A DNA stretch of 35,956 bases from an uncultured Verrucomicrobia subdivision 3 bacterium (lineage in GTDB: Bacteria; Verrucomicrobiota; Verrucomicrobiia; Limisphaerales; UBA11358): positions 1 through 35,956 of the forward strand of contig CAIZWI010000404.1 of NCBI GenBank assembly GCA_903936645.1, in the 5' to 3' direction. The translations under genes and the position numbers were made by a program. Below, in pieces: positions 1-9,627 of this stretch (position 1 is its first letter; every line of letters begins with the position of its first letter). The notes beneath the pieces are model-generated. The model was not told the DNA's origin. It did no database searches and saw only the letters and a list, made by a program, of their open reading frames with translations.

Positions 1-11
1 ACGGCCAATAA

Positions 12-1721
12 TCACAACTTCAAATCCGCATCCGTCACCGCCCCCAGCGAGGCGCTGGTGACATGACTGGCGTATTTGGCCAGCACCCCGCGCGTGTAGC
101 GCGGTTTGGGGGCCTTCCACGCCAGCTTGCGTTTCTTCAATTCCGCCGCCGGCACCTCCAGGTTCAACTGGCGTTTTTCCGCGTCAATCGTGATCGCGTC
201 CCCATTTTTAATGAGCGCAATCGTGCCGCCCACATAAGCCTCCGGCGTGATATGGCCGACCACAAAACCATGACTGCCCCCGGAGAAGCGGCCATCGGTG
301 ATGAGCGCGACGTCCTTGCCCAAACCCTTGCCCATGATGGCCGAGGTCGGCGAGAGCATTTCCCGCATGCCCGGACCGCCCCGCGGCCCTTCGTAACGAA
401 TGACAATCACGTCGCCTTTGACGATCGTCCCGTCCAGGATGGCGGTCATGGCCAGTTCCTCGGAGTTAAAAACGCGCGCCCGCCCGGTGAATTTCAGACC
501 TTCCTTGCCCGTGATCTTGGCGACGGCCCCCTCCACCGCCAGGTTGCCCCTTAGGATCACCAAATGGCTGTCCTTTTTAATGGGTTGGTCCAGCGGACGA
601 ATGATGGTCTGATACGCCGGGTAAGGCTTCACTCCCGCCAGGCTTTCGGCCATCGTTTCGCCGGTAACCGTCAAAACGTCCCCATGCAGCAGGCCCGCGT
701 CCAGCAACGTCTTCATGAGCGGCCGGATCCCACCAATGGCGATCAATTCAGACATCAAATGTTTGCCACTGGGCTTCAAATCCGCCAGCACTGGCACCCG
801 TTTGCCCACGCGCGTGAAGTCGTCAATGGACAATTTCACCTTGGCCGCGTGCGCAATGGCGAGCAAGTGGAGCACGGCATTGGTGGACCCCCCCAGGGCG
901 ATGACCACCGTAATGGCATTCTCGAAGGCTTTTTTGGTGAGAATGTCCCGCGGCCGGAGCCCCGTTTTGAGCATGTTAATCACACACGCACTGGCACGCC
1001 GGCAGTCATCGAGTTTTGCGGGGGAGACGGCGTTTTGGGCCGAGCTATTCGGCAGACTCATCCCCAATGCTTCAATCGCCGAAGCCATGGTATTCGCGGT
1101 GTACATGCCGCCACAGGACCCCGGGCCAGGGATGGCGCATTGTTCCACCGCTTGGAATTCCGCGTCGGTAATTTTCTGATTCGCATGCGCCCCAATCGCC
1201 TCAAAAACGGAAACAACATCCAGCTTGCGCGTATCACCGGTGATACAGCCGGGCAAAATCGTGCCGCCATAGACAAAGACAGACGCCCGGTTCATCCGGG
1301 CGATGGCGATCATGGACCCCGGCATGTTTTTATCGCAACCGCCAATCGCCACAAAACCATCCATCCCGGCGCAGCCCACGACCGTTTCTATGGAATCGGC
1401 AATGACTTCTCGGGAAACCAGGGAGTATTTCATCCCTTCCGTGCCCATGGAAATGCCGTCGGAAATGGTGATGGTATTGAAAATAATGGCTTTGCCCCCA
1501 GCCTTATTGGCCCCGCCCTCGGCCTCGCGGGCAAGCTTGTCGATGTGCATATTGCAAGGCGTGACATCACTCCAGGTGGAGGCGACGCCAATCAGGGGCT
1601 TTTTGAAATCCTCGGCGGTAAAACCCACCGGATACAGCATGGCCCGCGCGGCGGCGCGTTCATCCCCGTCAAACAGGATGCTGGAAAAAGGGCGCAACGG
1701 ATCAGACACTTTTTTGTTCAT
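12..1721 (-). CDS. ilvD: Dihydroxy-acid dehydratase
   Basis: ORF contains characteristic IlvD/Edd segments ([103 protein letters not shown]). The ORF track begins at 1802, but the internal Met [14 protein letters not shown] at 1721 is the more likely start. Confidence 0.96.
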   Translation of the reverse strand: MNKKVSDPLRPFSSILFDGDERAAARAMLYPVGFTAEDFKKPLIGVASTWSDVTPCNMHIDKLAREAEGGANKAGGKAIIFNTITISDGISMGTEGMKYSLVSREVIADSIETVVGCAGMDGFVAIGGCDKNMPGSMIAIARMNRASVFVYGGTILPGCITGDTRKLDVVSVFEAIGAHANQKITDAEFQAVEQCAIPGPGSCGGMYTANTMASAIEALGMSLPNSSAQNAVSPAKLDDCRRASACVINMLKTGLRPRDILTKKAFENAITVVIALGGSTNAVLHLLAIAHAAKVKLSIDDFTRVGKRVPVLADLKPSGKHLMSELIAIGGIRPLMKTLLDAGLLHGDVLTVTGETMAESLAGVKPYPAYQTIIRPLDQPIKKDSHLVILRGNLAVEGAVAKITGKEGLKFTGRARVFNSEELAMTAILDGTIVKGDVIVIRYEGPRGGPGMREMLSPTSAIMGKGLGKDVALITDGRFSGGSHGFVVGHITPEAYVGGTIALIKNGDAITIDAEKRQLNLEVPAAELKKRKLAWKAPKPRYTRGVLAKYASHVTSASLGAVTDADLKL

Positions 1722-1816
1722 TTGCGGGTTAATTTGCCAGTTGGGACGGGTTTCGGCAAGTGGTTGGAATTTTAAATTGAAAAGCCGGCGGGAATCCCGC
1801 ATGATGGAGTTTCAGC

Positions 1817-1904
1817 GGAGAGATGGCTGAGTGGTTTAAGGCACACGCCTGGAAAGCGTGCGTAGGTAACACTACCGGGGGTTCGAATCCCCCTCTCTCC
1901 GCCA
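1817..1904 (+). tRNA. tRNA-Ser (anticodon GGA, 1851-1853), 3' CCA encoded
   Basis: Acceptor GGAGAGA pairs with TCTCTCC. Anticodon stem-loop is CACGC-CTGGAAA-GCGTG. Long variable arm, T-loop GGGTTCGAATCCCC, terminal GCCA. Confidence 0.97.
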
Positions 1905-2061
1905 TAATGTTTACAGGGGTTTGGTGAGGGTCCTTTGCCCAAACTATGCCCAAGGTGGTGAAAATCGGTTTCTTTGCGGTGATTTTTCCGGCGGTTTTTT
2001 GAGGCTTCTTTCCCGTTGGCTTCGCGGAGTTTTTCCAACAGTTTTTTTCTCGGGAGGGTCC

Positions 2062-2442
2062 ATGTCTAACCATTCGTTTGCGGATGTCAAGCTGCGCATC
2101 GGGGGGCGCAAGGGGCTGATGCAGAAGCTGGGGGATGCCTCGGCGCAAGACCATAAGTGGAAATCCCTGCCGGCCGGCCCGTTCTGCGGGCGCAAGGACA
2201 AGGCGGGGGTGTATCGCTCCAAAAAGCATGGCCAGGATGAGTTCAAGTGCCAGCATCCCGAATGCTCGACGGGCGGCCGGGCAGTGACGGAGGTGGGGTA
2301 TGTGGGGATGAGGCTGGGCCTGAGTGAGGACAAACCTGCCACCGGCGGAGCCAGTCCGGCCTATGAGTATTTGTTGAAGCAGGCGGGGCTGTGGGATGAG
2401 CCGGGTTCCAAGCTGATGCCGACGGCGCGGTGGGCGGATTAG
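2062..2442 (+). pseudogene. Truncated CHC2/primase-like zinc-ribbon protein of a mobile element
   Basis: MSNHSFADVKLRIGGRKGLMQKLG...GPFCGRKDKAGVYRSKKHGQDEFKCQHPECSTGGRAVTEVGYVGMRLGLS has a CxxC-like zinc-ribbon layout resembling CHC2 primase zinc fingers. It stops at TAG 2440-2442, and the same frame continues into FtsK-gamma-like sequence. Confidence 0.6.
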
Positions 2443-2448
2443 GATTAA

Positions 2449-2663
2449 CAGTTGTTGGCAAAGGCGGCGGCATTGGTGCGTGCCAATGGGGTGGCCACGG
2501 TCAAGTTGTTCATGCAGTCGTTCGGTGTGGGGGCACCCGCGGCGCGCGTTTAATGGACGGGTTGGAAAAGCGGTGCGTGGCAGGGCCAGCCCAGGGTCTG
2601 GCACTGCGGGAGATTTTTCCGGCTGGGGAGGAGCAGTTACCCGAGCCGCCCCGCTGCCAATGA
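2449..2663 (+). pseudogene. FtsK gamma (winged-helix)-like domain remnant, frameshifted
   Basis: Frame 1 gives QLLAKAAALVRANGVATVKLFMQSFGVGAPAAR. After a frame change at GCGCGCG (about 2541-2548), the next frame gives RLMDGLEKRCVAGPAQGLALREIFPAGEE. Together these read like an FtsK gamma domain. Confidence 0.6.
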
Positions 2664-2711
2664 CCAGCCAGCGCAAAGGGGGGCGGTGCTGCCGAGCCGT
2701 GGTGCATTCTT

Positions 2712-2912
2712 GACTTCTTCTACACCCCAAACGTATGCATTTTCTGTGACGGCTCCGTCCACGACGAGCCCGCCTAGGCCGCCCGGGACATTGAACTCCG
2801 CCGCGAACTGATCAACCACGGCTACCGCGTCGTCGTCATCCGCTACGACTGCAACCTCGCCAAGCAAATCGCCACCGCCACCGAGATCTTCGACCTCCCG
2901 GTGGCCGGTTAA
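2712..2912 (+). pseudogene. C-terminal remnant of a large DEAD/DEAH helicase-type (DUF1998-associated) protein
   Basis: Frame reads [65 protein letters not shown]. In-frame TAG at 2775-2777, TAA at 2910-2912, no start or upstream helicase body. Family assigned from memory. Confidence 0.5.
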
Positions 2913-3061
2913 ATTAAAGATTTATAATAACCGACTTTTTGTTTGTGAAACCTTAAAAACACCCGGATAGAATTTGAACTGCTATGAAGTCGGACGGAGG
3001 AGCAATTCAGGGCTCACTACGGGTATTTTTCCGGCTTTGAGCCTTCTTTCATCACCGTGAT

Positions 3062-3095
3062 GTTTAATTGCCCCTGATTGACGCAATTTATACCC
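3062..3095 (+). promoter_or_regulatory. Putative AraC-type operator, site A (21-bp-spaced direct repeat)
   Basis: GTTTAATTGCCCC-tgattgac-GCAATTTATACCC. The first half-site is degenerate apart from CCCC. Lies about 95 bp upstream of ATG 3191. Confidence 0.5.
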
Positions 3096-3190
3096 TCCCA
3101 AGTACTTTTTTGCTGTTTAAGCTGTTTAGAAATCATGTGTCCGAAGCTATCTTATTTTTTTGCCGAGTGGTTTTGGTGGGAGTGGTGGCC

Positions 3191-5485
3191 ATGAATGATG
3201 GCGCTTCATCGCGGGCAAGTCGAACCAGACTGGTCGAGGGCGGGGAATTCTTTGCCGGGCTGGCGGCGAACCATTGCGCCTGTCGGGCGGTGTTTAATCG
3301 TTACGACTTTGCCCGGGGCAATTTACTGGCAAACCGCATGGAATACGGGCTTGGACCGAAGGCATTGACGGTGCGGCTGCCGGAGTCTGAATGGCTGATC
3401 GCCTGCCAGGTGAGGCCTCTGGCCGGGCCGGGGGCGTGTGAGGTGGTGGTTCGTTTTGAATGCCGGGCGGGGCAACTCCGACAAGCGGCAGTCGCAGTTG
3501 AGCTGGTTTTCGATGATTGGTCCGCAGCCAATTATGTCTTGCTGCCAGCGGCGGCATATAATGGCAACCGGTTTCTGGCCCGGAAAATTCCCTATTCGCC
3601 GAAGTTGTATTTCGTGCAGGACATTGGGAAGGACACCCCGGTGATTATCAGTGATGTGCCGCGTTTGCATTGCGGGGAGGGAGTTTCCCGCATTCAGGAG
3701 CGCAGTGGCAGTCTCGCCGTGCCGGCCATTGGATTTCAAAATCAACGTTCAGGCCGAGGGTGTTTAGTAATTACCCGGCAGGGCAATTCATTAGGTGATT
3801 ATGGCTTGGGTATTGAGGAATCACGCCGGCGCGATCAAGCCTGGGTCACGGTGACCAGTCCGGTGGTTCGTGAATTGCATAGTTACCGCATCTGCGACCG
3901 GGAATTTCCGTCGGAGGACCAACCGCATGATTTCAAAGCGGGCGAGGTGGTGGAAATCAGTTTCCGGCTGGTGCTTTTTGATGCCGCGCACCCGCAGGAT
4001 TTGTTTGACCGGTTTGCCACGGAACGCAAGGCAGGGAACGCATCCCCGGACAAGGTGCCGGTGATGCCGTTTTCCGCGTGTTTTGAATTGCAGGAAGGCA
4101 AGTTCAACCGGGATAATTTTGTGGCCAAGCACGGCTATTATTCCGTTGGGCCGCGCCAGAATTTTTTGCAGGACTGGCAGATTGGCTGGACCGGCGGGAT
4201 GATTAGCACCTATCCGCTGCTCTTTGCCGGCGGCCGGCAGACGCGCAAAAATGTTTTGCGCAATTTCGACTGGTTGTTTCGGGCCGGCATTGCGCCCTCC
4301 GGTTTCTTCTGGGATGCGGGAGGTAATGGCACGCAGTGGTTTGGAGGGGATGTTCGGAAGCCGCATACCGGTCAATGGCACTTGATCCGCAAAAGTGGGG
4401 ATGCCGTGTTTTATATCATCAAACAGTTCCGGTTGATGAAGCAGTTGGGAATTCCGGTGAAGCCAGCCTGGCGGGAGGGCTTGAAGCGGGTTTGCGACGC
4501 CCTGGCCAAACTCTGGCAGAAAAACCGGCAGTTTGGGCAGTTTGTGGATTCACTGACCGGGGAGATTCGCGTGGGAGGATCGACCAGCGGAGCAATTATT
4601 CCGGCAGCGCTGGTGCTGGCGGCGGAGTATTTCAAGGCCCCCAAATATCTGCGGGTGGCGGCGGCGGCGGCCGAAATATTTTATGAGGAATTTACGACCA
4701 AGGGATTGAGTTGCGGCGGTCCGGGTGACGCGTTGCAAAATCCGGATTCGGAATCGTGGTATGCCTTGCTTGAAAGTTATGTGGCATTGTTTGGGGCCAC
4801 GGGTGAACGAATCTGGTTACAACGGGCGGGGGAGACATCCCGGCAATTTTCCACCTGGGTGGTGGCTTATGATTTTGAGTTTCCCCCGAAATCAACCTTT
4901 GCCTGGGCCGGCATTCGGACCACGGGCGCGGTTTATGCGAATACGCAGAATAAACATGCCGCGCCGGGACTCTGCACGTTTTCTGGGCTGGGCCTTTTAA
5001 AGTTGTTTCGGGCCACCGGGGATCAATTTCACCTGGAATTGCTGCGGGACATTGCGTTTGGCCTGCCCCAATATCTGCCCCATCCCCAGCGACCCTTGGG
5101 CAGGGCCAGGCCGGGCTGGATGTGTGAGCGGGTTAATCTGACTGATTGGGAGGGCCCGGAGCGCATCGGTGAAACGCTGGAGATGACCACGTGGGCAGAA
5201 ACCGCGCTCATGCTCACAACCATTGAGATCCCGGGGCTCTACGTGCAACCGGACCAAGGCATAGTGGTGGCATTTGACAATATCACAGCAGAAATCAAAG
5301 GCGAAACGGACGATGAAATATGGGTGCACATCCACAACCCCACACCCGCGGCGGCAGCCGTGCGAGTGTTCTGCGAAAGCCGACACGACTCTGGCAAGGC
5401 ACTGCCGGACAATTATTTGCTGGACGGCCGGGTTGAGTGCCTGGCGCCCGATGAGTCAAAAACGCTAAAATTCTTGAAGTCATGA
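3191..5485 (+). CDS. Putative (alpha/alpha)-barrel six-hairpin glycosidase-like protein, family not identified
   Basis: 765-aa ORF. N-terminal beta-rich half, then an alpha-helical half (QIGWTGGMISTYPLLFAGG, NFDWLFRAG, GGPGDALQNPDSESWYALLESYVALFGATGERIWLQRAGE). ATG 3191 chosen because the ORF extension to 3068 overlaps operator-like site A. Confidence 0.6.
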   Translation: MNDGASSRASRTRLVEGGEFFAGLAANHCACRAVFNRYDFARGNLLANRMEYGLGPKALTVRLPESEWLIACQVRPLAGPGACEVVVRFECRAGQLRQAAVAVELVFDDWSAANYVLLPAAAYNGNRFLARKIPYSPKLYFVQDIGKDTPVIISDVPRLHCGEGVSRIQERSGSLAVPAIGFQNQRSGRGCLVITRQGNSLGDYGLGIEESRRRDQAWVTVTSPVVRELHSYRICDREFPSEDQPHDFKAGEVVEISFRLVLFDAAHPQDLFDRFATERKAGNASPDKVPVMPFSACFELQEGKFNRDNFVAKHGYYSVGPRQNFLQDWQIGWTGGMISTYPLLFAGGRQTRKNVLRNFDWLFRAGIAPSGFFWDAGGNGTQWFGGDVRKPHTGQWHLIRKSGDAVFYIIKQFRLMKQLGIPVKPAWREGLKRVCDALAKLWQKNRQFGQFVDSLTGEIRVGGSTSGAIIPAALVLAAEYFKAPKYLRVAAAAAEIFYEEFTTKGLSCGGPGDALQNPDSESWYALLESYVALFGATGERIWLQRAGETSRQFSTWVVAYDFEFPPKSTFAWAGIRTTGAVYANTQNKHAAPGLCTFSGLGLLKLFRATGDQFHLELLRDIAFGLPQYLPHPQRPLGRARPGWMCERVNLTDWEGPERIGETLEMTTWAETALMLTTIEIPGLYVQPDQGIVVAFDNITAEIKGETDDEIWVHIHNPTPAAAAVRVFCESRHDSGKALPDNYLLDGRVECLAPDESKTLKFLKS

Positions 5486-5515
5486 AACGATTTCGCGCGA
5501 GCAGTGGTGGCCAGG

Positions 5516-7048
5516 ATGAATTATCATAATCCAGTGATTCCGGGTTTTTATCCCGACCCCAGTGTTTGCCGGGTGGGCGAGGACTTTTACCTGGTGAACA
5601 GCAGTTTTGAATACTTTCCCGGGGTGCCGATCTGGCACAGCCGGGATTTGATTCACTGGCGGCAGTTGGGCCATGTGCTGACTGATCGCAGCCAATTGGA
5701 ACTGTCGGGGGTGCGGTGCTCGGATGGTATTTACGCGCCCACGTTGCGTTATTACCAGGGCTTTTTTTATATGGTTACGACGCTGGTCAGCGCCGGAAGC
5801 TACCGGAATTTCTTTGTGATTGCCACGGACCCGGCGGGGCCCTGGAGCGCTCCGGTTTGGTTTGACCAGAGCGGCATTGATCCCTCGTTATTTTTCGATG
5901 AGGACGGCCGGGTCTATTTTCAATCCAATCGCGGGATGACTTTCAAAATGGAGCGGGCCATTTATCAAAGCGAAGTTGACCTGCCATCCGGCAGACGGCT
6001 GACGGAACCGGTCATGATCTGGCGGGGCAGCGGCGGGAGCTATGTGGAGGGTCCGCATATTTACAAACGGGAAGGCTGGTATTATCTCTTGACGGCCGAA
6101 GGTGGCACGAGTTACGGCCACATGGTGGCGGTGGCGCGGAGCCGTCATATTTGGGGCGACTATGAGTCCTGTCCGCACAATCCCATTTTATCCAATCGTC
6201 ATGCCTATGAGAACCTGCACGGCACGGGGCATGCGGACTTGGTGGAGGCGGCGGACGGCAGCTGGTGGATGGTTCATCTGGCCTTTAGAAAAACGGTGGG
6301 GGATGTACATACCCTTGGCCGGGAAACGTGCCTGACCCCGGTGACGTGGAGTGAGGGCTGGCCGGTGGTGAATCAGACCGGCACCACTTCGGCAATCGTG
6401 GAGGCGGCCACGCTGCCGCTTCAACCATGGCCCGAGGCGGCGGAGCGTGATGATTTCGACACGCCGCAATTGGGCATGGTCTGGCTGCACCTGCGCAATC
6501 CGGAGATGAGCCATTATTCGCTGACGGAACGGCCGGGATATCTGCGCTTGCGAGGGGTGGCCGCCAGTTTATTTGAGCTGGCTTCGCCCACCCTCGTGGC
6601 CCGGCGCCAGCAACATTTTGAATTTACAGCGGCCACCCGCCTGGAATTTGAACCAGGCAAGCCGCAAGAAGAGGCGGGGCTGGCTTTGCTGATGACCAAC
6701 GAGCACCACTACGATTTTTGTGTGACCAGCCGGGCGGGGCAGCGGGTCCTGCATGTGCGATATCATTTGGAATTAATCAGCCAAACCGCGGTGGAAATCC
6801 CCCTGCTGGGCGGTTTTGTGGATCTGCGAATTACGGGGACGCGCGAGCATTATGGCTTTTCATTTTCCCAGGCTGGGGGAGACTTCCGCGAAATCGCCCG
6901 GGTCAACACGCGTTATTTGGGCACCGAGGTGACGGGTGGCTACAATGGGGTGGTGATTGCCCTGTATGCCACTGGGAATGGCGTAATTTGTGCCCGGCCC
7001 GCGGATTTCGACTGGTTTGATTATCAGCCGCAAGGAGGTGGACGATGA
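5516..7048 (+). CDS. Glycoside hydrolase family 43 (beta-xylosidase / alpha-L-arabinofuranosidase-like)
   Basis: NPVIPGFYPDPSVCRVGEDFYLVNSSFEYFPGVPIWHSRDLIHWRQLG is a typical GH43 N-terminus, followed by GIDPSLFFDEDGRVYF and YVEGPHIYKREGWYYLLTAEGGT, with a C-terminal beta-sandwich-like region. Confidence 0.92.
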   Translation: MNYHNPVIPGFYPDPSVCRVGEDFYLVNSSFEYFPGVPIWHSRDLIHWRQLGHVLTDRSQLELSGVRCSDGIYAPTLRYYQGFFYMVTTLVSAGSYRNFFVIATDPAGPWSAPVWFDQSGIDPSLFFDEDGRVYFQSNRGMTFKMERAIYQSEVDLPSGRRLTEPVMIWRGSGGSYVEGPHIYKREGWYYLLTAEGGTSYGHMVAVARSRHIWGDYESCPHNPILSNRHAYENLHGTGHADLVEAADGSWWMVHLAFRKTVGDVHTLGRETCLTPVTWSEGWPVVNQTGTTSAIVEAATLPLQPWPEAAERDDFDTPQLGMVWLHLRNPEMSHYSLTERPGYLRLRGVAASLFELASPTLVARRQQHFEFTAATRLEFEPGKPQEEAGLALLMTNEHHYDFCVTSRAGQRVLHVRYHLELISQTAVEIPLLGGFVDLRITGTREHYGFSFSQAGGDFREIARVNTRYLGTEVTGGYNGVVIALYATGNGVICARPADFDWFDYQPQGGGR

Positions 7049-9600
7049 ACGGATGGTTAAACTCATTTTGGGGCGGCTGCCTGCTGGCGGTTGCGCTGCT
7101 GGTCAACGGCCCCGCCAGGGCACAGACAAATCAGGATAATTTTAAGTTTTTCCGCCGGGAGCCGGGCCTGCCGGTGGAGCGGGAGGGACGATTTGTGGGC
7201 CAATCCGGCGGGCGGTTCATCGTGGGCGGCGGAATGGATGCCCGGAGCAAGCCCAGCGACGAAGTGCTGGTGCAGACGGAGGCGGGATGGCAACCATTTA
7301 AATTGAAAGAGCCGGTGGCGTTTTGTGGATTTGTGAGCGGCACCTTAACGGAAGGCGGGGAAAGCCGGGGCCGGTTGTTTATCATCGGGGGATTGACGAC
7401 GGGCGGGCTCAGCCGCCGCGTGATTTCGCTCGAGTGGCGCCATGGCACTTTGGAGCAAAGCGAACTGCCGGCGTTGCCGGAAGCGCTGGCGCGGGTGGGC
7501 GCGGGCTGGTTTGAGGATCAGGCCCAAAAGCAATTGTATATAGTGGGGGGGACGACGGATGCGGAGGGCACCCTGGTTTCCCATAAATTGTGGCGGCACA
7601 CCTTTGGGGATCCGGCCAAACCCGGTTGGGAGGAGCTGCCGCCGCAGCCGGGGGCGGGACGCCTGTGGCCCGGGGTCATCTGCTTTTACAATGACGTGCT
7701 GGTGTTGGGCGGGTTTACGCTGACGCATGCGGGGGGCAAAACCAGTTATATTCCCAGCCATGAGGCCCAGGCCTACCGGTGGCGGGTGATTGACGGGACG
7801 ACCTTTACTGGATGGCGGGACCTGGCACCGCTGCCGGAGGCCGTCGCTGCGCCGGCGGTGTTTATGACCGGGCAGGTGCATGCGGGTGTGGCGGGTGGAT
7901 TTAACCAATCCTTCACGGGGCCCATCGGGGATATCCGGACCGGGCACGGCACGCGAACCATTCAGATTTATCACAATGTTACAGACACCTGGGTGCGCAA
8001 GGGGGAGTTGCCAGAGGCGCTGACGGCGGTGACGGGGCTGAATGATGGCAAACTGACCCTGGTGGGCAGCGCCCCCACCGGGATCACGGCGGGTTATGAG
8101 GTGGCCATTCAACGGCGGGTAAAAAGCCTGGGCTGGCCGGATTATGCGGGCTTGCTGGGCTATTTCAGTGTGGTGGCTTTTGCCGGAATCTACTTCAGCC
8201 GCCAGCAAACGGGCAGCGCGGGATTTGCCCTGGGCGACCGAAAAATTCCCTGGTGGATGGCGGGCATTAGCATGTTTGCCAGCGCGGCAAGCAGCATTAG
8301 TTTCATGGCCATTCCCGCCCTGGCATTCCGGACCAGCATGCTGTGGGCACTGGCCGCGCTGATGCTGATCCCGCTCTTTTTCCTGGAGGCTTATGTGCTA
8401 TATCCCCTGATTCGCAAACTGGAAATCACCTCGACTTTTGAATATTTGGAGCGCCGGTTTCATCCTTCCCTCCGGTACATTGCCAGTGCGCAGGCGATGG
8501 CGCTGCAGACGTTTGGGCGCATGAACATGGTGCTGCTGCTGCCGGCCCTGGCCATTGCGGCGGTGACGGGGATGAGCGTGTTTGCGAGTGTGCTGTTAAT
8601 GGGGGTAGTGACCACCATTTATTCGGCCAAGGGTGGCATGCGGGCGGTGGTGGTCACCGAAGTGATTCAAGGCATCACGATGGTGCTGGGCATCAGCCTC
8701 ATTGTCATCATGGCGATCACCGGACTGCCGCACGGGTGGAGCAGCTTTGTGGAAGTGGGCGAGCGATTCCATAAGTTTGACCTGGGGATCTGGAGCCTGG
8801 ACTACACGATGCCGGTGGTATGGATATTGGTTTTAACGCCCTTGTTCAACAAACTGGCCTTTGCCGCCGACCAGCCGACGGTGCAGCGGGTGTTTGCGAC
8901 CCCCTTGAAGGACGTGCGCAAGCTGGCCCTGATGTTTCTATGCTTCAGCGTGTTTATTTCCTTCGCGGTGAATTTTGCCGGCATCTCGGTGTTTGCCTAT
9001 TTTCACCAGCACCCGGATGAACTGGACCCGGCAATGACCAATGACCAGATAATTCCACTTTATATCGTTCAGAGACTGCCGGTGGGCATTGCCGGTTTGA
9101 TTATTGCCTCCCTGTTTGCGGCGGCGATGTCGGCGCTGGCGGGAAGCATGAACAGCGTGGCGATATTGTTCACGGAGGATTTTTATGCCAAGCTGAAGAA
9201 AAATATTTCGGACCGGGAGCGGTTGCGGACCATGCGCCTCGCCTCGCTGGCGGCGGGCACGGTGGCCACACTGTGCGCGCTCTATATGGCCACGATGAAC
9301 CTCCGGTCGTTGTTTCAAACGTGGAACGAGCTTTTTGCCATGCTCGGCGGGGGGTTTCTTGGAGTTTACATCCTGGGCACTTATACGCGGCGAGCCAATT
9401 CCATCGGGGCGTTCAGCGGGGCGCTGGCGAGCATCGGGGTGGCATTATGGTTGAAGTACGGCACGGCGGTGCACTGGTATTTTTACACACCCGGAGCGGT
9501 GATTGCTTGTGTGGTGATTGGTTACGCGGTCAGCCTCGGCACGCCACCCCCCCGTCACAGCCTCGCCGGCCTGACGGTGTTTGATACTAAATCGCCTTGA
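7045..9600 (+). CDS. Kelch / N-acetylneuraminate-epimerase-like domain fused to a sodium:solute symporter (SSS) family transporter
   Basis: N-terminal signal peptide and Kelch-like repeats (GGRFIVGGGMD, GRLFIIGGLTTGG, KQLYIVGGTTDAEG, DVLVLGGFTLTHAGGK), then an SSS core (YFSRQQTGSAGFALGDRKIPWWMAGISMFASAASSISFMAIPALAF...). ATGA overlap with the upstream GH43 gene. Confidence 0.9.
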   Translation: MNGWLNSFWGGCLLAVALLVNGPARAQTNQDNFKFFRREPGLPVEREGRFVGQSGGRFIVGGGMDARSKPSDEVLVQTEAGWQPFKLKEPVAFCGFVSGTLTEGGESRGRLFIIGGLTTGGLSRRVISLEWRHGTLEQSELPALPEALARVGAGWFEDQAQKQLYIVGGTTDAEGTLVSHKLWRHTFGDPAKPGWEELPPQPGAGRLWPGVICFYNDVLVLGGFTLTHAGGKTSYIPSHEAQAYRWRVIDGTTFTGWRDLAPLPEAVAAPAVFMTGQVHAGVAGGFNQSFTGPIGDIRTGHGTRTIQIYHNVTDTWVRKGELPEALTAVTGLNDGKLTLVGSAPTGITAGYEVAIQRRVKSLGWPDYAGLLGYFSVVAFAGIYFSRQQTGSAGFALGDRKIPWWMAGISMFASAASSISFMAIPALAFRTSMLWALAALMLIPLFFLEAYVLYPLIRKLEITSTFEYLERRFHPSLRYIASAQAMALQTFGRMNMVLLLPALAIAAVTGMSVFASVLLMGVVTTIYSAKGGMRAVVVTEVIQGITMVLGISLIVIMAITGLPHGWSSFVEVGERFHKFDLGIWSLDYTMPVVWILVLTPLFNKLAFAADQPTVQRVFATPLKDVRKLALMFLCFSVFISFAVNFAGISVFAYFHQHPDELDPAMTNDQIIPLYIVQRLPVGIAGLIIASLFAAAMSALAGSMNSVAILFTEDFYAKLKKNISDRERLRTMRLASLAAGTVATLCALYMATMNLRSLFQTWNELFAMLGGGFLGVYILGTYTRRANSIGAFSGALASIGVALWLKYGTAVHWYFYTPGAVIACVVIGYAVSLGTPPPRHSLAGLTVFDTKSP

Positions 9601-9627
9601 GACCAGCGCCGGCCCGAAAATTTATCT

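Noticed and set aside
564-1775. 403-aa plus-strand ORF inside ilvD
   Set aside because: Antisense to a confidently assigned ilvD; no domain recognised and His/Arg/Gly-rich artefact composition.
1772-2038. Minus-strand ORF encoding [30 protein letters not shown], and the overlapping ORF 1729-2730 with AERGGFEPPVVLPTHAFQACALNHSAISPL
   Set aside because: These peptides are antisense translations of the tRNA-Ser gene at 1817-1904, a well-known source of spurious database proteins.
1905-3190. Search for an att duplication of the tRNA-Ser 3' end (GGTTCGAATCCCCCTCTCTCCGCCA)
   Set aside because: No second copy was seen by eye downstream, so element boundaries cannot be claimed. It may have been lost in the deletion.
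3068-3190. N-terminal extension of the first PUL gene (MPLIDAIYTLPSTFLLFKLFRNHVSEAILFFCRVVLVGVVA)
   Set aside because: It overlaps operator-like site A and its codon composition is AT-rich and intergenic-like. ATG 3191 is a better start, although a signal-anchor reading cannot be fully excluded.
7345-8208. 287-aa minus-strand ORF
   Set aside because: Antisense to the Kelch-SSS fusion gene; no recognisable motif.
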